Source: Geobacter sp. UBA4074
GTDB taxonomy: Bacteria; Desulfobacterota; Desulfuromonadia; Geobacterales; Pseudopelobacteraceae
Direction of reading: 5' to 3'
DNA length: 37,434 bases
Assembly (NCBI GenBank): GCA_002383415.1
Contig: DFYU01000122.1
Span: 4,543-41,976, forward strand
The position numbers and the translations under genes are program-made. Position 1 is the first letter of the stretch, and each line of letters starts with the position of its first letter. A model generated the notes under the pieces. The model saw only the letters and a program-made list of their open reading frames with translations. It did not search any database and was not told where the DNA came from. This document shows positions 1-7,492 of the stretch, in pieces.

Positions 1-1334
1 AACTGTTCATCCTGACCATTATCTTCGTCGGCTTCGGCACCGCCTGGCTCACGGCCCAGGCCGGCCTGTCCCTGGCGCTGGGTGCCTTTATCGCCGGTCT
101 GGCCATCTCCGAGTCGGAGTACAGCCATCAGGTGATGGGCGATATCATCCCGTTCCGCGATGCCTTCATGAGTCTGTTTTTCATCTCGGTCGGTATGTTG
201 CTCGATCCGATGACGCTGGTCAAACATCCGTTTGCCGTGCTGCTGATCGTGGCCGGCATCGTGCTGATCAAGTGGCTGGTGGCCACCGGTGCGGCCCTGA
301 TCCTGCAGTTTCCCCCCCGTCCGGCCCTGATGAGCGGCCTGATGCTGGCCCAGATCGGTGAATTTTCCTTTGTGCTGTCCCGCGCCGGCCAGCAGTACAA
401 CCTGCTCAGCCCCGATCAGTACCAGATATTCCTGGCCGCCTCGGTGGCCACCATGGCGCTGACCCCCTACCTGATCAATCACGCCGAACCGATCGCCAAT
501 CGGGTTTCTTCCTGGCTGCCGGCCGCGCTGAAGCACGGCAGCCGGGTGACCGGGGTCAGCCACGACCGGTTCCCGATGGAAGACCACGTGATCATCGTCG
601 GCTTTGGGGTCAACGGTAAAAACCTGGCCCGGGTGTTAAACGGCAACGGTATCCGCTACATCGCCATCGAGACCAATCACCATACCGTCAAGACCGAGCG
701 CAAGAAGGGTACCCGCATCATCTTCGGCGACGCCTCCAAGGCTGAAATCCTGTCCCACGCCTTGATCGAGAAGGCGCGGCTGATGGTGATCGCCGTCTCC
801 GACGCCACCGCCACCCGCCGGGTGGCGGCCCAGGCCCGCATGATGAAGCCGGGCATCCATATTATCGTCCGCACCCGCTACATCGCCGAGATGGAGCCGC
901 TCTACCAGCTGGGTGTCAACGACGTGGTGCCGGAGGAGTTCGAGACCTCGGTGGAGATCTTCTCGCGGGTGCTGCGGGCCTACCTGGTGCCCCATGACCA
1001 GATCGATCACTGCGTTGCCGAGATCCGCCGTGACTCCTACCAGATGTTCCGCACCATGAGCCGCCGGCACAGCCATGCCACCGGCGTCACCGGCTACCTT
1101 TCGGGTGTCGAACTGGCCACCTTCCGGGTGCGCGGCGGTTCCCCGCTTGACGGGACGCTGCTTAAAGATGGCCTGTTGCGCGACCGCTGCGGTGCCACGG
1201 CCCTGGTGATCAAGCGGGGCGAGCAGGTCACTTCCAATCCCGATCCGATCTGGAGATTCGAGCCGGATGACATCGTGCTGGTGCTGGGCAAGTCCGACCA
1301 GCTGGTCTTTGCGGCCCCGTTATTTGAATCATAA
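1..1334 (+). CDS. Kef-type cation/proton antiporter with RCK domain (5' end outside window)
   Basis: The reading frame is already open at base 3, so the N-terminal transmembrane helices lie upstream; 443 residues are visible. The first ~130 residues are the end of a sodium/proton-exchanger (CPA2) membrane domain, with hydrophobic helices and the stretch FFISVGMLLDP typical of KefB/KefC-like proteins. A cytoplasmic RCK/TrkA-N domain follows, with the nucleotide-binding loop GFGVNG and an acidic residue at the end of the second strand (IAIETN), as expected for NAD(H). The last ~80 residues resemble a TrkA-C ligand-binding domain. Likely role: K+ or Na+ efflux in exchange for protons across the inner membrane, gated by nucleotide. 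The family is clear; ion specificity cannot be read from the sequence. The stop TAA lies at 1332-1334. Confidence 0.88.
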   Translation, partial: LFILTIIFVGFGTAWLTAQAGLSLALGAFIAGLAISESEYSHQVMGDIIPFRDAFMSLFFISVGMLLDPMTLVKHPFAVLLIVAGIVLIKWLVATGAALILQFPPRPALMSGLMLAQIGEFSFVLSRAGQQYNLLSPDQYQIFLAASVATMALTPYLINHAEPIANRVSSWLPAALKHGSRVTGVSHDRFPMEDHVIIVGFGVNGKNLARVLNGNGIRYIAIETNHHTVKTERKKGTRIIFGDASKAEILSHALIEKARLMVIAVSDATATRRVAAQARMMKPGIHIIVRTRYIAEMEPLYQLGVNDVVPEEFETSVEIFSRVLRAYLVPHDQIDHCVAEIRRDSYQMFRTMSRRHSHATGVTGYLSGVELATFRVRGGSPLDGTLLKDGLLRDRCGATALVIKRGEQVTSNPDPIWRFEPDDIVLVLGKSDQLVFAAPLFES

Positions 1335-1356
1335 GCATCCAATCGCAGCAAGCTCC

Positions 1357-1385
1357 TTGACAAAGTATTCAGATATTCATATATT
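1357..1385 (+). promoter_or_regulatory. sigma70-type promoter of the FeS / cytochrome b operon
   Basis: A consensus -35 TTGACA (1357-1362) is followed after 17 bases by TATATT (1380-1385). The first start codon is 36 bases downstream of the -10. The spacing and both hexamers are near ideal. Confidence 0.75.
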
Positions 1386-1420
1386 CTGTTTAACTTTGTC
1401 TGCGAGGAGCACAAATATCC

Positions 1421-2449
1421 ATGCACACCACGACGCACCACGGTATATCCAGGCGTGGCCTGTTTAAGGTCTCAGCCGCGCTGCTGGCAGGCGCCAGCGG
1501 TCTGGCGGCATTACCCAAGCAGCTGCTGGCTGCGCCGGTCGAGGGCCGGTTGGCAACCCTGATCGATCTTTCACGCTGTGACGGTTGTGCCGGGCGACCG
1601 CAGCCGGCCTGCGTCACCAGCTGCAAGCAGGAGAAGAACCCCACCGTGCCGCTGCCGGTGGATCCGATCCCGTCGCCGTTTCCCACCAATATCATCGAGG
1701 ATTGGTCCAAGAAGCAGGAGGTGGCCGACCGGCTGACCCCCTACAACCGGATCTTTGTGCAAAAGGCCCAGGTGACGGTCAACGGCAAGGCACAGACCAT
1801 CTCGATCCCCCGGCGCTGTATGCATTGCGACAACCCGGCCTGCGCCACCATCTGTCCCTTTTCGGCCAATACCAAAGACAAAAACGGGGCCGTGGTGATC
1901 GATCAGGAGCTTTGCTTTGGCGGGGCCAAGTGCAAGACGGTCTGTCCCTGGCAGATACCCCAGCGCCAGTCCGGGGTGGGGATCTACCTGAAGGTTGCCA
2001 AGGAGTTCATGGGCAACGGGGTGATGTATAAGTGTGATCTGTGTATCGATCGTCTGAAGGCGGGCAAGGTTCCGGCCTGCATCGAGGCCTGTCCCAAGCA
2101 GGCGATGCTGATCGGTCCCCGCGAGCAGATCTACGCCGAGGCGGAAAGGCGGGCTGCGGCCATGGGCGGCCATATCTTCGGCAAGCAGGAAAACGGCGGT
2201 ACCGCCACCCTGTATGTCTCGCCGGTGCCGTTTGAAGAACTCGATCTGCAGCTGAGCCCGTCCTCGGCCGACCCCAAAAAGGGGCAGCCACAGCTAAAGC
2301 CGGGGGTAACGCGCAAGATGGCTGAGAGCGACGGCATGGCCAAGGCGGTGCTGGCAGCGCCGGCCATCGGGCTGGTGGCTGGTCTGGTGGGCGCCTTTGG
2401 CAAACTATCCCAGCGCAAGGCTGAAAACGCCGGAAAGGAGAGCCGCTGA
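1421..2449 (+). CDS. Tat-exported multi-[4Fe-4S] ferredoxin-like electron-transfer subunit (HybA/DmsB type)
   Basis: This 342-residue protein has a twin-arginine signal (SRRGLFK at residues 10-16, then a hydrophobic stretch to ~37), so it probably acts on the periplasmic side. Four cysteine groups follow: C53/C56/C64/C68, C133/C136/C141/C145, C165/C171/C175 and C205/C208/C220/C224. This is the pattern of HybA/DmsB/FdnH subunits that wire a catalytic subunit to the quinone pool. The third group has only three cysteines; a glycine sits where the second would be. A hydrophobic stretch near residues 298-322 could be a C-terminal membrane anchor, as in HybA. The stop overlaps the start of the cytochrome b gene by one base (TGATG), so the two are translationally coupled. 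No molybdopterin or hydrogenase catalytic subunit is nearby, so the electron donor or acceptor is unknown. Confidence 0.88.
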   Translation: MHTTTHHGISRRGLFKVSAALLAGASGLAALPKQLLAAPVEGRLATLIDLSRCDGCAGRPQPACVTSCKQEKNPTVPLPVDPIPSPFPTNIIEDWSKKQEVADRLTPYNRIFVQKAQVTVNGKAQTISIPRRCMHCDNPACATICPFSANTKDKNGAVVIDQELCFGGAKCKTVCPWQIPQRQSGVGIYLKVAKEFMGNGVMYKCDLCIDRLKAGKVPACIEACPKQAMLIGPREQIYAEAERRAAAMGGHIFGKQENGGTATLYVSPVPFEELDLQLSPSSADPKKGQPQLKPGVTRKMAESDGMAKAVLAAPAIGLVAGLVGAFGKLSQRKAENAGKESR

Positions 2450-3111
2450 TGACCGTAAACAAGCTCGTTAAACGTCATGAACTGATTGTGATGCTGGAAC
2501 ACTGGGGCATTGCCATCTCCGGCATTGTGTTGCTGTTGAGCGGCATCTTTCAGCTGCCTTCGGCTGCCCGTTACAAGATCACCGCCATCCCCGGTTTCTG
2601 GTGGTCGGGTGAGTTTTTCTTCACCCTCAAGCTGCACTACATCGCCTCGCTGGTCTTTGTGGGACTGGTGCTGTTTCACCTGGTCTACCACCTGCTGCTG
2701 AAAGAGCGGGCCATGGTGCCCAGGCAGGGTGATGTGGCGGAGTCGATCAAGGTACTGAAAAGCTTTGTGACCAACCAGCCAGAACCGCCCTTTGGCAAAT
2801 ACCTGCCGGAGCAGCGTCTGGCCTATGTGGCGATAGCGATCCCGGTGTTGATGCTGGTGGTGTCGGGCCTGATCAAGACCTGGAAGAACGTCTATGCCCC
2901 GGACATGGATCGCACTCTGCTGTTGTGGGCCACCTGGGTGCATAATGTGGGCTTTATCCTGTTCTTCCTGGCCTTTGTGGGGCACATCGGCGCCTTGCTG
3001 ATCAAGCCCAACCGGCCGATGCTGCGGGGGATGCTGACCGGCAAGGTGGCGCGGGACTACGCCGAACACCGCCATCCGCTCTGGATCGATGAGCTGGAGG
3101 GTAAGCAGTAA
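2449..3111 (+). CDS. Membrane cytochrome b subunit (formate dehydrogenase gamma / b561 type)
   Basis: A 220-residue membrane protein with about four hydrophobic helices carrying histidines in heme-ligand positions: HELIVMLEHW at the start of helix 1, LHYIASL and FHLVYHLLL in helix 2, and HNVGFILFFLAFVGHIG in the last helix. This is the fold of di-heme b-type quinone-reactive subunits such as FdnI. With the overlapping FeS protein it would form an electron conduit between periplasm and menaquinone. The start is fixed by the ATG overlapping the upstream TGA. A strong terminator lies 34 bases after the stop, so this is a two-gene operon. The partner catalytic subunit is not in the window. Confidence 0.85.
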   Translation: MTVNKLVKRHELIVMLEHWGIAISGIVLLLSGIFQLPSAARYKITAIPGFWWSGEFFFTLKLHYIASLVFVGLVLFHLVYHLLLKERAMVPRQGDVAESIKVLKSFVTNQPEPPFGKYLPEQRLAYVAIAIPVLMLVVSGLIKTWKNVYAPDMDRTLLLWATWVHNVGFILFFLAFVGHIGALLIKPNRPMLRGMLTGKVARDYAEHRHPLWIDELEGKQ

Positions 3112-3144
3112 CGCAGACAAGAGCACCATAGCACTACCATCATC

Positions 3145-3175
3145 CGGCAGAGGGGCCTACCCTCTGCCGTTTTTT
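3145..3175 (+). terminator. Rho-independent terminator of the FeS / cytochrome b operon
   Basis: A perfect 10-bp stem (CGGCAGAGGG pairing with CCCTCTGCCG) closes a 5-base loop (3155-3159) and is followed directly by six T residues (3170-3175). Confidence 0.9.
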
Positions 3176-3247
3176 ATGGGCTGGCGGATGCGGTTTCCTG
3201 TGGTAAGCTTGCCAGCGAATCAGCACCGAGTGAGGGACAGGCCAAGT

Positions 3248-4138
3248 ATGGATCAGGTATGGATAGCACTGGGTTTGACCTTGTTTGCCGGCATGGCCAC
3301 CGGCATCGGCAGCGCTATTGCCTTTCTGGCCAAGCGGACTGATTACCGCTTTCTGTCTATCGCCACCGGTTTTTCGGCCGGGGTGATGCTATACGTCTCC
3401 TTTGTGGAGATCTTTCACAAGGGGGCGGTCGCCCTGGTGGAGAGCTACGGCGAACCGTGGGGGCACTGGGTTAATGTGGGCTCCTTCTTTGGCGGCATGC
3501 TGCTGATCGGTCTGATCGACAACCTGGTGCCGGCGGCTGAAAACCCCCACGAGGTACACTCCGAGGCCGAATCTGCACCGCTGCACAACCAGGCTGCGCC
3601 GCTACCGAATTTTGCCGTTGTCAGCCCAGCCGCTGTGGGAGAACATCAACACAGCGACAGGCATCGCAAACTGATGCGAATGGGGCTGTTCACCGCCCTG
3701 GCCATCGGTATCCACAACTTTCCCGAAGGTCTGGCCACCTTTCTGGCGGCTCTTGAAGACCCCAAACTGGGTGTCGCCATCGCCATTGCGGTGGCCTTGC
3801 ACAATATCCCTGAAGGCATCAGCGTCTCGGTGCCGATCTTTTACGCCACCGGCAACCGCAGCAAGGCCTTTGCCTACTCGGTCCTGAGCGGCCTGGCCGA
3901 ACCGGTGGGGGCCGTGGTGGCCTACCTGTTTTTGCGGTTGGTGTTCGGCTGCGAGGCCGGCATGATCCCGCCCCAGGTGATGGGGGTGCTGTTCGGCGGC
4001 GTGGCCGGCATCATGGTCTATATCAGCCTGGATGAACTGCTGCCCACCAGCCGGGCTTACGGCAAGGGCCACGACAGCCTGTTCGGCTTGGTGGGCGGGA
4101 TGCTGGTGATGGCTTTAAGTCTGTTACTGATGAGGTAG
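3248..4138 (+). CDS. zupT: ZIP-family divalent metal transporter (ZupT-like)
   Basis: A 296-residue inner-membrane protein of the ZIP family, which moves zinc and other divalent metals (Fe, Mn, Co) into the cytoplasm. The two signature helices carry HNFPEGLATF and HNIPEGISV, the metal-binding sites of ZupT. A histidine-rich cytoplasmic loop (HEVH ... HN ... EHQHSDRH) precedes them and is longer than in Escherichia coli ZupT. The ATG at 3248 gives the expected N-terminus; a longer in-frame extension back to 3089 would run through the upstream terminator and is unlikely. The family is certain; metal preference is not visible. Confidence 0.88.
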   Translation: MDQVWIALGLTLFAGMATGIGSAIAFLAKRTDYRFLSIATGFSAGVMLYVSFVEIFHKGAVALVESYGEPWGHWVNVGSFFGGMLLIGLIDNLVPAAENPHEVHSEAESAPLHNQAAPLPNFAVVSPAAVGEHQHSDRHRKLMRMGLFTALAIGIHNFPEGLATFLAALEDPKLGVAIAIAVALHNIPEGISVSVPIFYATGNRSKAFAYSVLSGLAEPVGAVVAYLFLRLVFGCEAGMIPPQVMGVLFGGVAGIMVYISLDELLPTSRAYGKGHDSLFGLVGGMLVMALSLLLMR

Positions 4139-4148
4139 CATGAAATAA

Positions 4149-4177
4149 TTGACTCTATATCTTGTGGTGTGATAGAG
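4149..4177 (+). promoter_or_regulatory. Candidate promoter with NrdR-box-like site upstream of nrdD
   Basis: TTGACT (4149-4154) with a poor -10 around 4171-4177 (GATAGA/ATAGAG). Bases 4152-4167 match 13 of 16 positions of the NrdR box consensus as I know it (ACAC-N-ATATAT-N-GTGT), the repressor site found before bacterial ribonucleotide reductase genes. A convincing second box at the usual spacing was not found; a weak candidate lies at 4186-4201. Confidence 0.45.
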
Positions 4178-4225
4178 GTGTTGCCACAACATATTCCGCT
4201 GCTGGTTGGCGGAAGCTGAATACAC

Positions 4226-4396
4226 GATCAACGGTGCCCGCAGGGGCTTGATAGGGAAGAGGGGTGACGCTCCACGTGAGCCATTCCCCCACGGACCCGC
4301 CGCTGTAAGCGACGACAACGGGCAACAGACCACTGGCTGGTTAGGCTGGGAAGGCGCCCGGAGGATGACTCGCAAGTCAGAAGACCTGCCTTGATC
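4226..4396 (+). ncRNA. Cobalamin (B12) riboswitch aptamer
   Basis: Conserved elements of the cobalamin riboswitch appear in order: GGTGCCC (4233-4239), AGGGAAG near 4253, the CCGCTGTAAGCG core near 4300-4312, ACCACTG (B12-box region), GGGAAGG, and AAGTCAGAAGACCTGCC (4374-4390). The closing helix is GATCAA (4226-4231) with TTGATC (4391-4396). The element lies in the leader of nrdD, the B12-independent class III ribonucleotide reductase. This matches the known pattern in which B12 represses a B12-independent isozyme when a B12-dependent class II enzyme also exists. The stretch 4139-4558 has no gene; it holds this leader and its attenuator. Confidence 0.93.
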
Positions 4397-4449
4397 CAGT
4401 GCACAAGATTACTCTCCGGGGACTGGGAGTAGGTGAATAACGGAATCAG

Positions 4450-4511
4450 GCGACGTTAAATTCGGAACGTCCGCATGCTGTTTCAAGCAGCTGCGGACGT
4501 TTTCAGTTTTT
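4450..4511 (+). terminator. Riboswitch expression platform: attenuator terminator with competing antiterminator
   Basis: The terminator stem is AACGTCCGCA (4466-4475) with TGCGGACGTT (4492-4501), extended by GCTG/CAGC around a 7-base loop and followed by two short T runs (4500-4503, 4507-4511). An alternative helix pairs GCGACGTT (4450-4457) with AACGTCCGC (4466-4474, one bulged C) and would occupy the terminator's left arm. The two structures are mutually exclusive, as expected for transcriptional control of nrdD. Confidence 0.82.
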
Positions 4512-4558
4512 GCCCCCCCGCGACCTATCCCCGGACTCCAGACCAAAGGAGTCAGACC

Positions 4559-6562
4559 ATGCAACAGATCGTATCAGCAGCACCCGTCAGTGTCATCAAA
4601 CGTGACGGCAGCCGCGTCCCCTTTGAGGCGGCCCGTATCCAGTCGGCCATTATACGTGCAGGTCGGGCCACCAACGAGTTCGGTGAGGATGAGGCACAGC
4701 TGATCACCGGCCAGGTGCTGAAGGTGTTGCGGCACCGCTTCCCCCAGGAACCACCCAGCATTGAGCAGATTCAGGATGTGGTGGAGCAGGCCTTGATCTC
4801 GGCTAATCATTTCGCCACCCTGCGGGCCTACGCGGTCTACCGCGAGCAGCGCAGCCGTCTGCGTCAAGACCGAAAGACGGTGGTGGATGTGACCGCTTCG
4901 GTCAACGAGTATTTGGAGCAGAGCGACTGGCGGGTCAGTGCCAACGCCAACCAGGGCTATTCCCTGGGTGGGCTGATCCTGAACCTGTCCGGCAAGGTGA
5001 TCGCCAACTACTGGCTCTCCCAGGTCTACCCGCCGGAGGTGGGGGAGGCCCACCGCGACGGCAGCATCCATATCCACGATCTGGACATGCTGGCCGGCTA
5101 CTGTGCCGGCTGGTCGCTGCGAATGCTGTTGGCCGAGGGGTTGAACGGCGTGCCGGGCAAGGTGGAGGCCGGGCCGCCCAAACATCTCTCCAGCGCCGTG
5201 GGGCAGATCGTCAACTTTTTGGGCACCCTGCAGAACGAATGGGCCGGGGCCCAGGCCTTCAGCTCCTTTGATACCTACCTGGCGCCCTTTGTCCGCAAGG
5301 ACAAGCTCAGCTACCGTGAGGTGCGCCAGTCTATCCAGGAGCTGATCTATAACCTGAACGTGCCGTCCCGCTGGGGCACCCAGACCCCCTTCACCAACCT
5401 GACCTTTGACTGGACCTGCCCCGACGACCTGAAGGGGCAGGTGCCGGTGATCGGCGGGCAGGAGATGCCGTTTTGCTACGGCGAGCTGCAGGCCGAGATG
5501 GACCTGATCAACCGGGCCTACATCGAGGTGATGACCACTGGCGATGCCAAGGGCAGGGTGTTTACCTTTCCGATCCCCACCTACAACATCACCCCTGATT
5601 TCCCCTGGGAGAGTGAGAATGCCGAGCTGCTGTTCGCTATGACCGCCCGCTACGGCCTGCCGTACTTCCAGAACTTTATCAACTCGGAGCTGACCCCCAA
5701 CATGGTGCGTTCCATGTGCTGCCGCCTGCAACTTGATCTGCGGGAACTGCTTAAGCGGGGCAACGGCCTGTTCGGTTCGGCCGAACAGACCGGTTCATTG
5801 GGGGTGGTCACCATCAACTGCGCCCGCCTGGGCCACCAACACCAGGGTGACGAGGTCGGGCTGTTCAAACGGCTGGACCAGCTACTGGAGATCAGCCGCA
5901 CCAGCCTGGAGATCAAGCGCAAGGTGATCCAGCGCCATATGGATAACGGTCTATTTCCCTACACCAAGCGTTACCTGGGCACCCTGCGTAACCACTTCTC
6001 CACCATCGGGGTCAATGGCATCAATGAGTTGATCCGCAACTTTACTGAGGACCGGGAGGATATCACCACCCCGGCGGGCCACGGTCTGGCGCTGCGGCTG
6101 CTGGATCACCTGCGGGGGCGGATGGTGGAGTTTCAGGAACAGACCGGCCACCTCTACAACCTGGAGGCTACCCCGGCTGAAGGGACCACCTACCGCTTTG
6201 CCCGGGAGGACAAGAAGCGTTTCCCCGCCATCATTCAGGCCGGCAGTGCGGAGGCGCCCTATTACACCAATTCAAGCCAGCTGCCGGTGGGCTTCACCGA
6301 CGACCCGTTCGAGGCCTTGCAGCGGCAGGAGGAGCTGCAGCGCAAGTACACCGGTGGCACCGTGCTGCACCTTTACCTGGGAGAGCAGGTCTCCAGCACC
6401 GAGGCCTGCAAGCAGCTGGTGCGACGTTCGTTGGAACGGTTCCGGCTGCCCTACATCACCATTACCCCCACCTTTTCGATCTGCCCCAAGCATGGCTACC
6501 TGAGCGGTGAGCACCCGTTCTGCCCGCTATGTGACGAGGAACTGGCGAAGAAGCAGGCGTAA
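4559..6562 (+). CDS. nrdD: Anaerobic (class III) ribonucleoside-triphosphate reductase, main catalytic polypeptide without glycyl-radical loop
   Basis: A 667-residue protein that would reduce ribonucleoside triphosphates to deoxyribonucleotides under anaerobiosis. An ATP-cone regulatory domain spans ~12-100 (IKRDGSRVPFEAARI). The ten-stranded catalytic barrel follows, with GYCAGW (C182) and TFDWTC (C287) as plausible active-site cysteines. The C-terminus is a zinc site (C642, H645, C655, C658; motif CPKHGYLSGEHPFCPLC). The chain ends nine residues after C658. The glycyl-radical loop expected there is missing and is encoded by the next small gene. The start ATG at 4559 has AAGGAG seven bases upstream. 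It resembles the Bdellovibrio/Geobacter type of NrdD more than the enterobacterial type. Expression is governed by the upstream cobalamin riboswitch. Confidence 0.9.
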   Translation: MQQIVSAAPVSVIKRDGSRVPFEAARIQSAIIRAGRATNEFGEDEAQLITGQVLKVLRHRFPQEPPSIEQIQDVVEQALISANHFATLRAYAVYREQRSRLRQDRKTVVDVTASVNEYLEQSDWRVSANANQGYSLGGLILNLSGKVIANYWLSQVYPPEVGEAHRDGSIHIHDLDMLAGYCAGWSLRMLLAEGLNGVPGKVEAGPPKHLSSAVGQIVNFLGTLQNEWAGAQAFSSFDTYLAPFVRKDKLSYREVRQSIQELIYNLNVPSRWGTQTPFTNLTFDWTCPDDLKGQVPVIGGQEMPFCYGELQAEMDLINRAYIEVMTTGDAKGRVFTFPIPTYNITPDFPWESENAELLFAMTARYGLPYFQNFINSELTPNMVRSMCCRLQLDLRELLKRGNGLFGSAEQTGSLGVVTINCARLGHQHQGDEVGLFKRLDQLLEISRTSLEIKRKVIQRHMDNGLFPYTKRYLGTLRNHFSTIGVNGINELIRNFTEDREDITTPAGHGLALRLLDHLRGRMVEFQEQTGHLYNLEATPAEGTTYRFAREDKKRFPAIIQAGSAEAPYYTNSSQLPVGFTDDPFEALQRQEELQRKYTGGTVLHLYLGEQVSSTEACKQLVRRSLERFRLPYITITPTFSICPKHGYLSGEHPFCPLCDEELAKKQA

Positions 6563-6609
6563 CATCGATGAAGTACCGGGTGTCATTGTCAAACAGAAAG
6601 GAAAACAGT

Positions 6610-6789
6610 ATGCACACCAAACAACAACCGCAGACAGCACTCCCCCAGGAACAACGACAGCCCTGTGAGGTCTGGACCCGCGTGATGGGCTACCACCGGC
6701 CGGTGGCCTCCTTCAACACCGGCAAAAAGTCCGAGTATGCCGAGCGTACCTTCTTCAAGGAAGTGGCATGCTCACCATCGGCGGACTGA
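6610..6789 (+). CDS. Small stand-alone glycyl-radical domain of NrdD
   Basis: A 59-residue peptide with the glycyl-radical consensus of class III ribonucleotide reductase: CEVWTRVMGYHRPVASFNTGK, split here as CEVWT then RVMGYHRP. The predicted radical site is G27, followed by the SFNxGKKxEYxER tail. It has its own ribosome site (AAAGGAAAA, 6597-6605) and ATG, and starts 47 bases after the nrdD stop. Its end overlaps the start of nrdG by 22 bases, so synthesis is probably coupled to that of the activase. It would pair with the NrdD polypeptide to complete the active enzyme, much as the spare glycyl-radical subunit GrcA (YfiD) complements damaged pyruvate formate-lyase. That analogy is inference. 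The same frame is open for some bases upstream, so a frameshifted single gene is the main alternative. Confidence 0.82.
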   Translation: MHTKQQPQTALPQEQRQPCEVWTRVMGYHRPVASFNTGKKSEYAERTFFKEVACSPSAD

Positions 6790-7364
6790 CCCCCTTCACC
6801 ACCATCGATTACCCCGGCAAACTGGCGGCGGTGGTCTTCTGTCAGGGCTGCCCCTGGCGCTGTAGCTACTGTCACAATCAGCATCTGCTGACAGTTGATC
6901 GGCAGGCCGGTATCGCGTGGCAAGAGGTCATGCAGCTGCTGGAACAACGGCGGGGCTTGCTGGATGCGGTGGTCTTCAGTGGTGGCGAGCCGACCCTGCA
7001 GCCCGGATTGCCCCTGGCCCTGGACGCGGTGCGCCGACTGGGGTTTCTGACCGGCCTGCACACCGCCGGGCCGTTTCCCGAAAGGTTGGCGGCCTGCCTG
7101 CCACAGCTGGATTGGGTGGGAATGGACCTGAAGGCCCCCTTTGATTGCTACGACGCACTCACCGGGGTGACGGGCAGCGGCCAGGCGGCAGCACGCAGCG
7201 CGGAGCTGGTGCGAACGAGTGGTGTTGCACACCAGTTCCGCACCACGGTTGATGCTTTTGTACGGGCTGAAGACAGGCTGGCTATCCTGCAACAGACGGT
7301 GGCCGGTTGGGGTGGGCAGCTGGTGCTGCAGGAGCTGCGGATCACCGCAGCTCCTGCAGCGTAA
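6768..7364 (+). CDS. nrdG: Anaerobic ribonucleotide reductase activating protein (radical SAM)
   Basis: A 198-residue radical-SAM activase that would place the glycyl radical on the NrdD system using S-adenosylmethionine and a [4Fe-4S] cluster. The cluster motif is CPWRCSYC (CxxxCxxC) near residue 29, followed by FSGGEPTLQ (SAM-binding GGE) and VGMDLKAPF. The N-terminus LTIGGLTPFTTIDYPGKLA is typical of NrdG-like activases. The ATG at 6768 lies inside the end of the glycyl-radical gene. The last codons form a large perfect inverted repeat (7325-7360). The stop abuts the stop of the convergent Cys-rich gene with no gap. Confidence 0.92.
   Translation: MLTIGGLTPFTTIDYPGKLAAVVFCQGCPWRCSYCHNQHLLTVDRQAGIAWQEVMQLLEQRRGLLDAVVFSGGEPTLQPGLPLALDAVRRLGFLTGLHTAGPFPERLAACLPQLDWVGMDLKAPFDCYDALTGVTGSGQAAARSAELVRTSGVAHQFRTTVDAFVRAEDRLAILQQTVAGWGGQLVLQELRITAAPAA
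7325..7360. terminator. Perfect 16-bp hairpin at the 3' end of nrdG, between convergent operons
   Basis: GCTGCAGGAGCTGCGG (7325-7340) pairs perfectly with 7345-7360 around the loop ATCA. It lies in the last codons of nrdG and just beyond the 3' end of the convergent feo operon. There is no T tract on either side, so termination is a guess from position and stability. Confidence 0.5.
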
Positions 7365-7490
7365 TCAGTGGTGACAGCTGCCGCCGCAGTCGCCGCCGCT
7401 GCAGCCCTTTTTCTTCCAGAGTGAGCGGTAGAGGAGCCAGATGGCTCCTCCCGCAATGGCTACCATCAGGATGATGTCGAACAGTCCCAT
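7365..7490 (-). CDS. FeoB-associated Cys-rich membrane protein
   Basis: A 41-residue peptide: one N-terminal membrane helix (FDIILMVAIAGGAIWLLYR), a basic stretch, then a cysteine- and histidine-rich tail (CSGGDCGGSCHH). This is the architecture of the small FeoB-associated proteins that may play the role of FeoC. The ATG at 7490 lies two bases after the feoB stop, so it is the last gene of the Feo operon. A longer upstream extension inside feoB is not credible. Confidence 0.85.
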   Translation of the reverse strand: MGLFDIILMVAIAGGAIWLLYRSLWKKKGCSGGDCGGSCHH

Positions 7491-7492
7491 CT

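Noticed and set aside
3089..3247. A longer N-terminus for the ZupT-like protein
   Set aside because: It would start inside the cytochrome b gene and read through a strong terminator; the ATG at 3248 gives the family N-terminus.
6541..6612. A simple sequencing frameshift separating nrdD from its glycyl-radical loop
   Set aside because: The small gene has its own ribosome site and ATG after a 47-base gap, and the intervening sequence does not look like a normal NrdD linker. The small gene's frame is open upstream, so this is not fully excluded.
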